Part shown: piece after piece, positions 46,330-61,079 of the stretch
How positions within the stretch are numbered: position 1 is the first letter of the stretch
How the letters are laid out: each line of letters begins with the position of its first letter
Translations under genes and position numbers: made by a program
The notes under the pieces: model-generated
What the model saw: the letters and a program-made list of their open reading frames with translations, nothing else
What the model was told of the DNA's origin: nothing
Databases searched by the model: none
Assembly: GCA_030267565.1 (NCBI GenBank)
Contig: BRXU01000001.1
Span: 6,640,001-6,704,000, forward strand
DNA: 64,000 nucleotides
Direction: 5' to 3'
Origin: Pleodorina starrii
Taxonomy: Eukaryota > Chlorophyta > Chlorophyceae > Chlamydomonadales > Volvocaceae

Positions 46330-48779
46330 GGGCCCAGCCTCGACCCATGGGCCCAGGCTCGACCCATGGGCCCAGCCTCGACCCATGGGCCCAGCCTCGA
46401 CCAATGGGCCCAGGCTCGACCCATGGGCCCAGCCTCGACCCATGGGCCCAGCCTCGACCAATGGGCCCAGCCTCGACCCATGGGCCCAGGCTCGACCCAT
46501 GGGCCCAGCCTCGACCCATGGGCTCAGGCTCGACCCATGGGCCCAGCCCCGACCCATGGGCCCAGGCTCGACCCATGGGCCCAGCCTCGACCCTGGGGCC
46601 CAGCCTCGACCCTGGGGCCCAGGCTCGACCCAGGCGCCCAGCCTCGACCCACGGGCCCAGCCTCGACCCATGGGCTCCGCCTCGACCCATGGGCCCAGCC
46701 TCGACCCATGGGCCAAGTCTCGACCCAGGGGCCCAGCCTCGGCCCATGGGCCCAGCCTCAGCCCATGGGCCCATCCTCGACCCAGGGGCCCAGCCTCGAC
46801 CCATGGGCCCAGCCTCGACCCATGGGCCCAGCCTCGACCCATGGGCCCAGGCTCGTCCCATGGGCCCAGCCTCGACCCATGGGCCCAGCCTCGACCCAGG
46901 GGCCCAGCCTCGACCCAGAGGCCCAGCCTCGACCCATGGGCCCAGTCTCGACCCATGGCCCCAGCCTTGACCCATGGGCCCAGGCTCGACCCATGGGCCC
47001 AGGCTCGACCAATGGGCCCAGGCTCGAAGCAGGGGCCCAGCCTCGACCAATGGGCCCAGCCTCGACCCATGGGCCCAGCCTCGACCCAGGGGCCCAGCCT
47101 CGACCCAGGGGCCCAGCCTCGACCCATGGGCCCAGCCTCGACCAATGGGCCCAGCCTCGACCCATGGCCCCAGCCTTGACCCATGGGCCCAGGCTCGACC
47201 CATGGGCCCAGCCTCGACCCATGGGCCCAGGCTCGACCCATGGGCCCAGCCTCGACCCATGGGCCCAGCCTCGACCCATGGGCCCAGGCTCGACCCATGG
47301 GCCCAGCCCCGACCCATGGGCCCAGGCTCGACCCAGGGGCCCAGCCTCGACCCTTGGGCCCAGCCCCGACCCTGGGGCCCAGGCTCGACCCAGGCGCCCA
47401 GCCTCGACCCACGGGCCAAGTCTCGACCCAGGGGCCCGGCCTCGGCCCATGGGCCCAGCCTCAGCCCATGGGCCCATCCTCGACACATGGGCCCAGCCTC
47501 GACCCATGGGCCCAGCCTCGACCCATGGGCCCAGGCTCGACCCATGGGCCCAGCCTCGACCCATGGGCCCAGCCTCGACCAATGGGCCCAGGCTCGACCC
47601 ATGGGCCCAGCCTCGACCCATGGGCCCAGCCTCGACCAATGGGCCCAGCCTCGACCCATGGGCCCAGGCTCGACCCATGGGCCCAGGCTCAACCCATGGG
47701 CCCAGCCTCGACCCATGGGCCCAGCCTCGACCCATGGGCCCAGCCTCGACCCATGGGCCCAGCCTCGACCCATGGGCCCAGCCTCGACCCAGGGGCCCAG
47801 CCTCGACCCTGGGGCCCAGCCTCGACCCCGGGCCCCAGGCTCGACCCATGGGCCCACCCTCGACCCATGGGCCCAGCCTCGACCCATGGGCCAAGTCTCG
47901 ACCCATGGGCCCAGCCTCGACCCATGGGCCCAGCATCGACCCATGGGCCCAGCCTTAACCCATGGGCCCAGCCTCGACCCATGGGCCCAGCCTCGACCCA
48001 TGGGCCCAGCCTCGACCCATGGGCCCAGCCTCGACCCATGGGCCCAGCCTCGACCCATGGGCCCAGGCTCGTCCCATGGGCCCAGCCTCGACCCATGGGC
48101 CCAGCCTCGACCCATGGGCCCAGGCTCGACCCATGGGCCCAGCCTCGACCCATGGGCCCAGCCTCGACCCAGGGGCCCACCTCGACTCTGGGGCCCAGCC
48201 TCGACCCTGGGGCCCAGGCTCGACCCAGGGGCCCAGCCTCGACCCAGGGGCCCAGCCTCGAAGCATGGGCTCGGCCTCGACCCATGGGCCCAGCCTCGAT
48301 CCATGGGCCAAGTCTTGACCCAGGGGCCCAGCCTCGGCCCATGGGCCCAGCCTCAGCCCATGGGCCCAGCCTCGACCCAGGGGCCCAGCCTCGACCCAGG
48401 GGCCCAGCCTCGACCCATGGGCCCAGCCTCGACCCATGGGCCCAGCCTCGACCCATGGGCCCAGCCTTGACCCATGGGCCCAGGCTCGACCCATGGGCCC
48501 AGCCTCGACCCATGGGCCCAGCCTCGACCCATGGGCCCATGCTCGACCCATGGGCCCAGCCTCGACCCATGGGCCCAGCCTCGACCAATGGGCCCAGCCT
48601 CGACCCATGGGCCCAGGCTCGACCCATGGGCCCAGCCTCGACCCATGGGCTCAGGCTCGACCCATGGGCCCAGCCCCGACCCATGGGCCCAGGCTCGACC
48701 CATGGGCCCAGCCTCGACCCTGGGGCCCAGCCTCGACCCTGGGGCCCAGGCTCGACCCAGGCGCCCAGCCTCGACCCAC
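46330..48779. repeat. Higher-order repeat block A (2450 bp)
   Basis: The stretch 46330-48802 aligns base for base to 48780-51252 at an offset of 2450. This is 129 units minus one base, because a unit near 48175 is 18 bp (CCCACCTCGAC, lacking one G). At the places I compared, the only mismatch was 47355 (T) versus 49805 (G). Confidence 0.85.
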
Positions 48780-51229
48780 GGGCCCAGCCTCGACCCATGG
48801 GCCCAGGCTCGACCCATGGGCCCAGCCTCGACCCATGGGCCCAGCCTCGACCAATGGGCCCAGGCTCGACCCATGGGCCCAGCCTCGACCCATGGGCCCA
48901 GCCTCGACCAATGGGCCCAGCCTCGACCCATGGGCCCAGGCTCGACCCATGGGCCCAGCCTCGACCCATGGGCTCAGGCTCGACCCATGGGCCCAGCCCC
49001 GACCCATGGGCCCAGGCTCGACCCATGGGCCCAGCCTCGACCCTGGGGCCCAGCCTCGACCCTGGGGCCCAGGCTCGACCCAGGCGCCCAGCCTCGACCC
49101 ACGGGCCCAGCCTCGACCCATGGGCTCCGCCTCGACCCATGGGCCCAGCCTCGACCCATGGGCCAAGTCTCGACCCAGGGGCCCAGCCTCGGCCCATGGG
49201 CCCAGCCTCAGCCCATGGGCCCATCCTCGACCCAGGGGCCCAGCCTCGACCCATGGGCCCAGCCTCGACCCATGGGCCCAGCCTCGACCCATGGGCCCAG
49301 GCTCGTCCCATGGGCCCAGCCTCGACCCATGGGCCCAGCCTCGACCCAGGGGCCCAGCCTCGACCCAGAGGCCCAGCCTCGACCCATGGGCCCAGTCTCG
49401 ACCCATGGCCCCAGCCTTGACCCATGGGCCCAGGCTCGACCCATGGGCCCAGGCTCGACCAATGGGCCCAGGCTCGAAGCAGGGGCCCAGCCTCGACCAA
49501 TGGGCCCAGCCTCGACCCATGGGCCCAGCCTCGACCCAGGGGCCCAGCCTCGACCCAGGGGCCCAGCCTCGACCCATGGGCCCAGCCTCGACCAATGGGC
49601 CCAGCCTCGACCCATGGCCCCAGCCTTGACCCATGGGCCCAGGCTCGACCCATGGGCCCAGCCTCGACCCATGGGCCCAGGCTCGACCCATGGGCCCAGC
49701 CTCGACCCATGGGCCCAGCCTCGACCCATGGGCCCAGGCTCGACCCATGGGCCCAGCCCCGACCCATGGGCCCAGGCTCGACCCAGGGGCCCAGCCTCGA
49801 CCCTGGGGCCCAGCCCCGACCCTGGGGCCCAGGCTCGACCCAGGCGCCCAGCCTCGACCCACGGGCCAAGTCTCGACCCAGGGGCCCGGCCTCGGCCCAT
49901 GGGCCCAGCCTCAGCCCATGGGCCCATCCTCGACACATGGGCCCAGCCTCGACCCATGGGCCCAGCCTCGACCCATGGGCCCAGGCTCGACCCATGGGCC
50001 CAGCCTCGACCCATGGGCCCAGCCTCGACCAATGGGCCCAGGCTCGACCCATGGGCCCAGCCTCGACCCATGGGCCCAGCCTCGACCAATGGGCCCAGCC
50101 TCGACCCATGGGCCCAGGCTCGACCCATGGGCCCAGGCTCAACCCATGGGCCCAGCCTCGACCCATGGGCCCAGCCTCGACCCATGGGCCCAGCCTCGAC
50201 CCATGGGCCCAGCCTCGACCCATGGGCCCAGCCTCGACCCAGGGGCCCAGCCTCGACCCTGGGGCCCAGCCTCGACCCCGGGCCCCAGGCTCGACCCATG
50301 GGCCCACCCTCGACCCATGGGCCCAGCCTCGACCCATGGGCCAAGTCTCGACCCATGGGCCCAGCCTCGACCCATGGGCCCAGCATCGACCCATGGGCCC
50401 AGCCTTAACCCATGGGCCCAGCCTCGACCCATGGGCCCAGCCTCGACCCATGGGCCCAGCCTCGACCCATGGGCCCAGCCTCGACCCATGGGCCCAGCCT
50501 CGACCCATGGGCCCAGGCTCGTCCCATGGGCCCAGCCTCGACCCATGGGCCCAGCCTCGACCCATGGGCCCAGGCTCGACCCATGGGCCCAGCCTCGACC
50601 CATGGGCCCAGCCTCGACCCAGGGGCCCACCTCGACTCTGGGGCCCAGCCTCGACCCTGGGGCCCAGGCTCGACCCAGGGGCCCAGCCTCGACCCAGGGG
50701 CCCAGCCTCGAAGCATGGGCTCGGCCTCGACCCATGGGCCCAGCCTCGATCCATGGGCCAAGTCTTGACCCAGGGGCCCAGCCTCGGCCCATGGGCCCAG
50801 CCTCAGCCCATGGGCCCAGCCTCGACCCAGGGGCCCAGCCTCGACCCAGGGGCCCAGCCTCGACCCATGGGCCCAGCCTCGACCCATGGGCCCAGCCTCG
50901 ACCCATGGGCCCAGCCTTGACCCATGGGCCCAGGCTCGACCCATGGGCCCAGCCTCGACCCATGGGCCCAGCCTCGACCCATGGGCCCATGCTCGACCCA
51001 TGGGCCCAGCCTCGACCCATGGGCCCAGCCTCGACCAATGGGCCCAGCCTCGACCCATGGGCCCAGGCTCGACCCATGGGCCCAGCCTCGACCCATGGGC
51101 TCAGGCTCGACCCATGGGCCCAGCCCCGACCCATGGGCCCAGGCTCGACCCATGGGCCCAGCCTCGACCCTGGGGCCCAGCCTCGACCCTGGGGCCCAGG
51201 CTCGACCCAGGCGCCCAGCCTCGACCCAC
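48780..51229. repeat. Higher-order repeat block B (2450 bp)
   Basis: Second tandem copy of block A, including the same 18-bp unit near 50625 and the same order of variant units. Similarity ends at 51252/48802, where the next units differ. Confidence 0.85.
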
Positions 51230-54200
51230 GGGCCCAGCCTCGACCCATGGGCTCCGCCTCGACCCATGGGCCCAGCCTCGACCCATGGGCCAAGTCTAGA
51301 CCCAGGGGCCCAGCCTCGGCCCATGGGCCCAGCCTCAGCCCATGGGCCCATCCTCGACCCAGGGGCCCAGCCTCGACCCATGGGCCCAGCCTCGACCCAT
51401 TGGCCCAGCCTCGACCCATGGGCCCAGCCTCGACCCATGGGCCCAGGCTCGACCCATGGGCCCAGCCTCGACCCAGGGGCCCAGCCTCGACCCAGGGGCC
51501 CAGCCTCGACCCAGAGGCCCAGCCTCGACCCATGGGCCCAGTCTCGACCCATGGCCCCAGCCTTGACCCATGGGCCCAGGCTCGACCCATGGGCCCAGCC
51601 TCGACCCAGGGGCCCAGCCTCGACCCTGGGGCCCAGCCTCGACCCTGGGGCCCAGGCTCGACCCATGGGCCTACCCTCGACCCATGGGCCCAGCCTCGAC
51701 CCATGGGCCAAGTCTCGACCCATGGGCCTAGCCTCGACCCATGGGCCCAGCATCGACCCATGGGCCCAGCCTTAACCCATGGGCCCAGCCTCGACCCATG
51801 GGCCCAGGCTCGACCCATGGGCCCAGCCTCGACCCATGGGCCCAGGCTCGACCCATGGGCCCAGCCTCGACCCATGGGCCCAGCCTCGACCCATGGGCCC
51901 AGCCTCGACCCATGGGCCCAGGCTCGACCCATGGGCCCAGCCTCGACCCATGGGCCCAGGCTCGACCAATGGGCCCAGGCTCGACCCATGGGCCCAGCCT
52001 CGACCCATGGGCCCAGCCTCGACCCATGGGCCCAGCCTCGACCCATGGGCCCAGGCTCGACCCATGGGCCCAGCCTCGACCCATGGGCTCAGGCTCGACC
52101 CATGGGCCCAGCCCCGACCCATGGGCCCAGGCTCGACCCAGGGGCCCAGCCTCGACCCTGGGGCCCAGGCTCGACCCAGGCGCCCAGCCTCGACCCACGG
52201 GCCGAGCCTCGACCCATGGGCTCCGCCTCGACCCATGGGCCCAGCCTCGACCCATGGGCCAAGTCTCGACCCAGGGGCCCAGCCTCGGCCGAAGGGCCCA
52301 GCCTCAGCCCATGGGCCCATCCTCGACCCAGGGGCCCAGCCTCGACCCATGGGCCCAGCCTCGACCCATGGGCCCAGCCTCGACCCATGGGCCCAGGCTC
52401 GACCCATGGGCCCAGCCTCGACCCATGGGCCCAGCCTCGACCCATGGGCCCAGCCTCGACCCATGGCCCCAGCCTTGACCCATAAGCCCAGCCTCCACCC
52501 TGGGGCCCAGCCTCGACCCATGGGCCCAGGCTCGACCCATGGGCCCAGCCCCGACCCATGGGCCCAGCCTCGACCCATGGGCCAAGTCTCGACCCATGGG
52601 CCTAGCCTCGACCCATGGGCCCAGCATCGACCCATGGACCCAGCATCGACCCATGGGCCCAGCCTTAACCCATGGGCCCAGCCTCGACCCATGGGCCCAG
52701 CCTCGACCCATTGGCCCAGCCTCGACCCATGGGCCCAGCCTCGACCCATGGGCCCAGCCTCGACCCAGGGGCCCAGCCTCGACCCATGGGCCCAGCCTCG
52801 ACCCAGGGGCCCAGCCTCGACTCTGGGGCCCAGCCTCGACCCTGGGGCCCAGGCTCGACCCAGGGGCCCAGCCTCGACCTTGGGGCCCAGCCTCGAAGCA
52901 TGGGCTCGGCCTCGACCCATGGGCCCAGCCTCGATCCATGGGCCCAGGCTCGACCCAGGGGCCCAGCCTCGGCCCATGGGCCCAGCCTCAGCCCATGGGC
53001 CCAGCCTCGACCCATGGGCCAAGTCTCGACCCAGGGGCCCAGCCTCGGCCCATGGGCCCAGCCTCAGCCCATGGGCCCATCCTCGACCCAGGGGCCCTGC
53101 CTCGACCCATGGGCCCAGCCTCGACCCATGGGCCCAGCCTCGACCAATGGGCCCAGCCTCGACCCATGGGCCCAGGCTCGACCCATGGGCCCAGCCTCGA
53201 CCCAGGGGCCCAGCCTCGACCCAGGGGCCCAGCCTCGACCCAGAGGCCCAGCCTCGACCCATGGGCCCAGTCTCGACCCATGGCCCCAGCCTTGACCCAT
53301 GGGCCCAGGCTCGACCCATGGGCCCAGCCTCGACCCATGGGCCCAGCCTCGACCAATGGGCCCAGCCTCGACCCATGGGCCCAGGCTCGACCCATGGGCC
53401 CAGCCTCGACCCAGGGGCCCAGCCTCGACCCTGGGGCCCAGCCTCGACCCTGGGGCCCAGGCTCGACCCATGGGCCCGGCCTCGACCCATGGGCCCAGCC
53501 TCGACCCATGGGCCAAGTCTCGACCCATGGGCCTAGCCTCGACCCATGGGCCCAGCATCGACCCATGGGCCCAGCATCGACCCATGGGCCCAGCCTCAAC
53601 CCATGGGCCCAGCCTCGACCCATGGGCCCAGCCTCGACCCATGGGCCCAGCCTCGACCCATGGGCCCAGTCTCAACCCATGGGCCAAGCCTCGACCCATG
53701 GGCCCAGCCTCGACCCATGGGCCCAGCCTCGACCAATGGGCCCAGCCTCGACCCATGGGCTCCGCCTCAACCCATGGGCCCAGCCTCGACCCATGGGCCC
53801 AGCCTCGACCCATGGGCCCAGGCTCGACCCATGGGCCCAGCCTCGACCCAGGGGCCCCGCCTCGACTCTGGGGCCCAGCCTCGACCCTGGGGCCCAGGCT
53901 CGACCCAGGGGCCCAGGCTCGACCCAGGGGCCCAGCCTCGACCCAGGGGCCCAGCCTCGAAGCATGGGCCCCGCCTCGATCCATGGGCCAAGTCTCGGCC
54001 CAGGGGCCCAGCCTCGGTCCATGGGCCCAGCCTCAGCCCATGGGCCCATCCTCGACCCATGGGCCCAGGCTCGACCCATGGGCCCAGCCTCGACCCAGGG
54101 GCCCAGCCTCGACCCTGGGGCCCAGCCTCGACCCTGGGGCCCAGGCTCGACCCATGGGCCCACCCTCGACCCATGGGCCCAGCCTCGACCCATGGGCCAA

Positions 54201-57200
54201 GTCTCGACCCATGGGCCTAGCCTCGACCCATGGGCCCAGCATCGACCCATGGGCCCAGCCTCGACCCATGGGCCCAGCCTCGACCCATGGGCCCAGGCTC
54301 GACCCATGGGCCCAGCCTCGACCCAGGGGCCCAGCCTCGACCCTGGGGCCCAGCCTCGACCCTGGGGCCCAGGCTCGACCCAGGCGCCCAGCCTCGACCC
54401 ACGGGCCCAGCCTCGACCCAGGGGCTCCGCCTCGACCCATGGGCCCAGCCTCGACCCAGGGGCCCAGCCTCGACCCAGGGGCCCAGCCTCGACCCATGGG
54501 CCCAGCCTCGACCCATGGGCCCAGCCTCGACCCATGGGCCCAGCCTCGACCCATGGGCCCAGGCTCGACCCATGGGCCCAGCCTCGACCCATGGGCCCAG
54601 CCTCGACCCATGGGCCCATGCTCGACCCATGGGCCCAGCCTCGACCCATGGGCCCAGCCTCGACCAATGGGCCCAGCCTCGACCCATGGGCCCAGGCTCG
54701 ACCCATGGGCCCAGCCTCGGCCTTGGGGCCCAGCCTCGAAGCATGGGCTCGGCCTCGACCCATGGGCCCAGCCTCGATCCATGGGCCCAGGCTCGACCCA
54801 GGGGCCCAGCCTCGGCCCATGGGCCCAGCCTCAGCCCATGGGCCCAGCCTCGACCCATGGGCCAAGTCTCGACCCAGGGGCCCAGCCTCGGCCCATGGGC
54901 CCAGCCTCAGCCCATGGGCCCAGCCTCGACCCAGGGGCCCAGCCTCGACCCATGGGCCCAGCCTCGACCCATGGGCCCAGCCTCGACCAATGGGCCCAGC
55001 CTCGACCCATGGGCCCAGGCTCGACCCATGGGCCCAGCCTCGACCCAGGGGCCCAGCCTCGACCCAGGGGCCCAGCCTCGACCCAGAGGCCCAGCCTCGA
55101 CCCAGGGGCCCAGTCTCGACCCATGGCCCCAGCCTTGACCCATGGGCCCAGGCTCGACCCATGGGCCCAGCCTCGACCCATGGGCCCAGCCTCGACCAAT
55201 GGGCCCAGCCTCGACCCATGGGCCCAGGCTCGACCCATGGGCCCAGCCTCGACCCAGGGGCCCAGCCTCGACCCTGGGGCCCAGCCTCGACCCTGGGGCC
55301 CAGGCTCGACCCATGGGCCCGGCCTCGACCCATGGGCCCAGCCTCGACCCATGGGCCAAGTCTCGACCCATGGGCCTAGCCTTGACCCATGGGCCCAGCA
55401 TCGACCCATGGGCCCAGCATCGACCCATGGGCCCAGCCTCAACCCATGGGCCCAGCCTCGACCCATGGGCCCAGCATCGACCCATGGGCCCAGCCTCGAC
55501 CCATGGGCCCAGTCTCAACCCATGGGCCCAGCCTCGACCCATGGGCCCAGCCTCGACCCATGGGCCCAGCCTCGACCAATGGGCCCAGCCTCGACCCATG
55601 GGCCCAGCCTCAACCCATGGGCCCAGCCTCGACCCATGGGCCCAGCCTCGACCCATGGGCCCAGGCTCGACCCATGGGCCCAGCCTCGACCCAGGGGCCC
55701 AGCCTCGACCCAGGGGCCCAGCCTCGACCCAGAGGCCCAGCCTCGACCCATGGGCCCAGTCTCGACCCATGGCCCCAGCCTTGACCCATGGGCCCAGGCT
55801 CGACCCATGGGCCCAGCCTCGACCCAGGGGCCCAGCCTCGACCCTGGGGCCCAGCCTCGACCCTGGGGCCCAGCCTCGACCCAGGGGCCCAGCCTCGACC
55901 CAGAGGCCCAGCCTCGACCCAGGGGCCCAGTCTCGACCCATGGCCCCAGCCTTGACCCATGGGCCCAGGCTCGACCCATGGGCCCAGCCTCGACCCATGG
56001 GCCCAGGCTCGACCCATGGGCCCAGCCTCGACCCAGGGGCCCAGCCTCGACCCTGGGGCCCAGCCTCGACCCTGGGGCCCAGGCTCGACCCATGGGCCCG
56101 GCCTCGACCCATGGGCCCAGCCTCGACCCATGGGCCAAGTCTCGACCCATGGGCCTAGCCTTGACCCATGGGCCCAGCATCGACCCATGGGCCCAGCATC
56201 GACCCATGGGCCCAGCCTCAACCCATGGGCCCAGCCTCGACCCATGGGCCCAGCATCGACCCATGGGCCCAGCCTCGACCCATGGGCCCAGTCTCAACCC
56301 ATGGGCCCAGCCTCGACCCATGGGCCCAGCCTCGACCCATGGGCCCAGCCTCGACCAATGGGCCCAGCCTCGACCCATGGGCCCAGCCTCAACCCATGGG
56401 CCCAGCCTCGACCCATGGGCCCAGCCTCGACCCATGGGCCCAGGCTCGACCCATGGGCCCAGCCTCGACCCAGGGGCCCAGCCTCGACCCAGGGGCCCAG
56501 CCTCGACCCAGAGGCCCAGCCTCGACCCATGGGCCCAGTCTCGACCCATGGCCCCAGCCTTGACCCATGGGCCCAGGCTCGACCCATGGGCCCAGCCTCG
56601 ACCCAGGGGCCCAGCCTCGACCCTGGGGCCCAGCCTCGACCCTGGGGCCCAGCCTCGACCCAGGGGCCCAGCCTCGACCCAGAGGCCCAGCCTCGACCCA
56701 GGGGCCCAGTCTCGACCCATGGCCCCAGCCTTGACCCATGGGCCCAGGCTCGACCCATGGGCCCAGCCTCGACCCATGGGCCCAGCCTCGACCAATGGGC
56801 CCAGCCTCGACCCATGGGCCCAGGCTCGACCCATGGGCCCAGCCTCGACCCAGGGGCCCAGCCTCGACCCTGGGGCCCAGCCTCGACCCTGGGGCCCAGG
56901 CTCGACCCATGGGCCCGGCCTCGACCCATGGGCCCAGCCTCGACCCATGGGCCAAGTCTCGACCCATGGGCCTAGCCTCGACCCATGGGCCCAGCATCGA
57001 CCCATGGGCCCAGCATCGACCCATGGGCCCAGCCTCAACCCATGGGCCCAGCCTCGACCCATGGGCCCAGCCTCGACCCATGGGCCCAGCCTCGACCCAT
57101 GGGCCCAGTCTCAACCCATGGGCCCAGCCTCGACCCATGGGCCCAGCCTCGACCCATGGGCCCAGCCTCGACCCATGGGCCCACCCTCGACCCATGGGCC

Positions 57201-58229
57201 CAGCCTCAACCCATTGGCCCAGCCTCGACCCATGGGCCCAGCCTCGACCCATGGGCCCAGGCTCGACCCATGGGCCCAGCCTCGACCCAGGGGCCCAGCC
57301 TCGACCCAGGGGCCCAGCCTCGACCCAGAGGCCCAGCCTCGACCCATGGGCCCAGTCTCGACCCATGGCCCCAGCCTTGACCCATGGGCCCAGGCTCGAC
57401 CCATGGGCCCAGCCTCGACCCAGGGGCCCAGCCTCGACCCTGGGGCCCAGCCTCGACCCTGGGGCCCAGGCTCGACCCATGGGCCTACCCTCGACCCATG
57501 GGCCCAGCCTCGACCCATGGGCCAAGTCTCGACCCATGGGCCTAGCCTCGACCCATGGGCCCAGCATCGACCCAGGGGCCCAGCCTTAACCCATGGGCCC
57601 AGCCTCGACCCATGGGCCCAGGCTCGACCCATGGGCCCAGCCTCGACCCATGGGCCCAGGCTCGACCCATGGGCCCAGCCTCGACCCATGGGCCCAGCCT
57701 CGACCCATGGGCCCAGCCTCGACCCATGGGCCCAGGCTCGACCCATGGGCCCAGCCTCGACCCATGGGCCCAGGCTCGACCAATGGGCCCAGGCTCGACC
57801 CATGGGCCCAGCCTCGACCCATGGGCCCAGCCTCGACCAATGGGCCCAGCCTCGACCCATGGGCCCAGGCTCGACCCATGGGCCCAGCCTCGACCCATGG
57901 GCTCAGGCTCGACCCATGGGCCCAGCCCCGACCCATGGGCCCAGGCTCGACCCAGGGGCCCAGCCTCGACCCTGGGGCCCAGGCTCGACCCAGGCGCCCA
58001 GCCTCGACCCACGGGCCGAGCCTCGACCCATGGGCTCCGCCTCGACCCATGGGCCCAGCCTCGACCCATGGGCCCAGCCTCGACCCAGGGGCCCAGCCTC
58101 GACCCAGGGGCCCAGCCTCGACCCAGAGGCCCAGCCTCGACCCATGGGCCCAGTCTCGACCCATGGCCCCAGCCTTGACCCATGGGCCCAGGCTCGACCC
58201 ATGGGCCCAGCCTCGACCCAGGGGCCCAG

Positions 58230-61079
58230 CCTCGACCCAGGGGCCCAGCCTCGACCCTGGGGCCCAGCCTCGACCCTGGGGCCCAGGCTCGACCCATGGG
58301 CCCACCCTCGACCCATGGGCCCAGCCTCGACCCATGGGCCAAGTCTCGACCCATGGGCCTAACCTCGACCCATGGGCCCAGCATCGACCCATGGGCCCAG
58401 CCTCGACCCATGGGCCCAGCCTCGACCCATGGGCCCAGGCTCGACCCATGGGCCCAGCCTCGACCCAGGGGCCCAGCCTCGACCCTGGGGCCCAGCCTCG
58501 ACCCTGGGGCCCAGGCTCGACCCAGGCGCCCAGCCTCGACCCACGGGCCCAGCCTCGACCCAGGGGCTCCGCCTCGACCCATGGGCCCAGCCTCGACCCA
58601 GGGGCCCAGCCTCGACCCAGGGGCCCAGCCTCGACCCATGGGCCCAGCCTCGACCCATGGGCCCAGCCTCGACCCATGGGCCCAGCCTCGACCCATGGGC
58701 CCAGGCTCGACCCATGGGCCCAGCCTCGACCCATGGGCCCAGCCTCGACCCATGGGCCCATGCTCGACCCATGGGCCCAGCCTCGACCCATGGGCCCAGC
58801 CTCGACCAATGGGCCCAGCCTCGACCCATGGGCCCAGGCTCGACCCATGGGCCCAGCCTCGACCCATGGGCTCAGGCTCGACCCATGGGCCCAGCCCCGA
58901 CCCATGGGCCCAGGCTCGACCCATGGGCCCAGCCTCGACCCTGGGGCCCAGCCTCGACCCTGGGGCCCAGGCTCGACCCAGGCGCCCAGCCTCGACCCAC
59001 GGGCCCAGCCTCGACCCATGGGCTCCGCCTCGACCCATGGGCCCAGCCTCGACCCATGGGCCAAGTCTAGACCCAGGGGCCCAGCCTCGGCCCATGGGCC
59101 CAGCCTCAGCCCATGGGCCCATCCTCGACCCAGGGGCCCAGCCTCGACCCATGGGCCCAGCCTCGACCCATGGGCCCAGCCTCGACCCATGGGCCCAGCC
59201 TCGACCCATGGGCCCAGGCTCGACCCATGGGCCCAGCCTCGACCCAGGGGCCCAGCCTCGACCCAGGGGCCCAGCCTCGACCCAGAGGCCCAGCCTCGAC
59301 CCATGGGCCCAGTCTCGACCCATGGCCCCAGCCTTGACCCATGGGCCCAGGCTCGACCCATGGGCCCAGCCTCGACCCAGGGGCCCAGCCTCGACCCTGG
59401 GGCCCAGCCTCGACCCTGGGGCCCAGGCTCGACCCATGGGCCTACCCTCGACCCATGGGCCCAGCCTCGACCCATGGGCCAAGTCTCGACCCATGGGCCT
59501 AGCCTCGACCCATGGGCCCAGCATCGACCCATGGGCCCAGCCTTAACCCATGGGCCCAGCCTCGACCCATGGGCCCAGGCTCGACCCATGGGCCCAGCCT
59601 CGACCCATGGGCCCAGGCTCGACCCATGGGCCCAGCCTCGACCCATGGGCCCAGCCTCGACCCATGGGCCCAGGCTCGACCCATGGGCCCAGCCTCGACC
59701 CATGGGCCCAGGCTCGACCAATGGGCCCAGGCTCGACCCATGGGCCCAGCCTCGACCCATGGGCCCAGCCTCGACCAATGGGCCCAGCCTCGACCCATGG
59801 GCCCAGGCTCGACCCATGGGCCCAGCCTCGACCCATGGGCTCAGGCTCGACCCATGGGCCCAGCCCCGACCCATGGGCCCAGGCTCGACCCAGGGGCCCA
59901 GCCTCGACCCTGGGGCCCAGCCTCGACCCTGGGGCCCAGGCTCGACCCATGGGCCCACCCTCGACCCATGGGCCCAGCCTCGACCCATGGGCCAAGTCTC
60001 GACCCATGGGCCTAGCCTCGACCCATGGGCCCAGCATCGACCCATGGGCCCAGCCTCGACCCATGGGCCCAGCCTCGACCCATGGGCCCAGGCTCGACCC
60101 ATGGGCCCAGCCTCGACCCAGGGGCCCAGCCTCGACCCTGGGGCCCAGCCTCGACCCTGGGGCCCAGGCTCGACCCAGGCGCCCAGCCTCGACCCACGGG
60201 CCCAGCCTCGACCCAGGGGCTCCGCCTCGACCCATGGGCCCAGCCTCGACCCAGGGGCCCAGCCTCGACCCAGGGGCCCAGCCTCGACCCATGGGCCCAG
60301 CCTCGACCCATGGGCCCAGCCTCGACCCATGGGCCCAGCCTCGACCCATGGGCCCAGGCTCGACCCATGGGCCCAGCCTCGACCCATGGGCCCAGCCTCG
60401 ACCCATGGGCCCATGCTCGACCCATGGGCCCAGCCTCGACCCATGGGCCCAGCCTCGACCAATGGGCCCAGCCTCGACCCATGGGCCCAGGCTCGACCCA
60501 TGGGCCCAGCCTCGACCCATGGGCTCAGGCTCGACCCATGGGCCCAGCCCCGACCCATGGGCCCAGGCTCGACCCATGGGCCCAGCCTCGACCCTGGGGC
60601 CCAGCCTCGACCCTGGGGCCCAGGCTCGACCCAGGCGCCCAGCCTCGACCCACGGGCCCAGCCTCGACCCATGGGCTCCGCCTCGACCCATGGGCCCAGC
60701 CTCGACCCATGGGCCAAGTCTAGACCCAGGGGCCCAGCCTCGGCCCATGGGCCCAGCCTCAGCCCATGGGCCCATCCTCGACCCAGGGGCCCAGCCTCGA
60801 CCCATGGGCCCAGCCTCGACCCATGGGCCCAGCCTCGACCCATGGGCCCAGCCTCGACCCATGGGCCCAGGCTCGACCCATGGGCCCAGCCTCGACCCAG
60901 GGGCCCAGCCTCGACCCAGGGGCCCAGCCTCGACCCAGAGGCCCAGCCTCGACCCATGGGCCCAGTCTCGACCCATGGCCCCAGCCTTGACCCATGGGCC
61001 CAGGCTCGACCCATGGGCCCAGCCTCGACCCAGGGGCCCAGCCTCGACCCTGGGGCCCAGCCTCGACCCTGGGGCCCAG
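58230..61079. repeat. Higher-order duplication at 1653-bp offset
   Basis: The variant order at about 58230-59426 recurs at about 59883-61079 with an offset of 1653 bp, exactly 87 units. It shares the TCTAGACC and GGCTCCGCC marker units. A related segment recurs near 63670 (offset 2907 bp, 153 units). Closer repeats at offsets of 779 and 817 bp (41 and 43 units) occur between 55389 and 57380. Confidence 0.75.
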
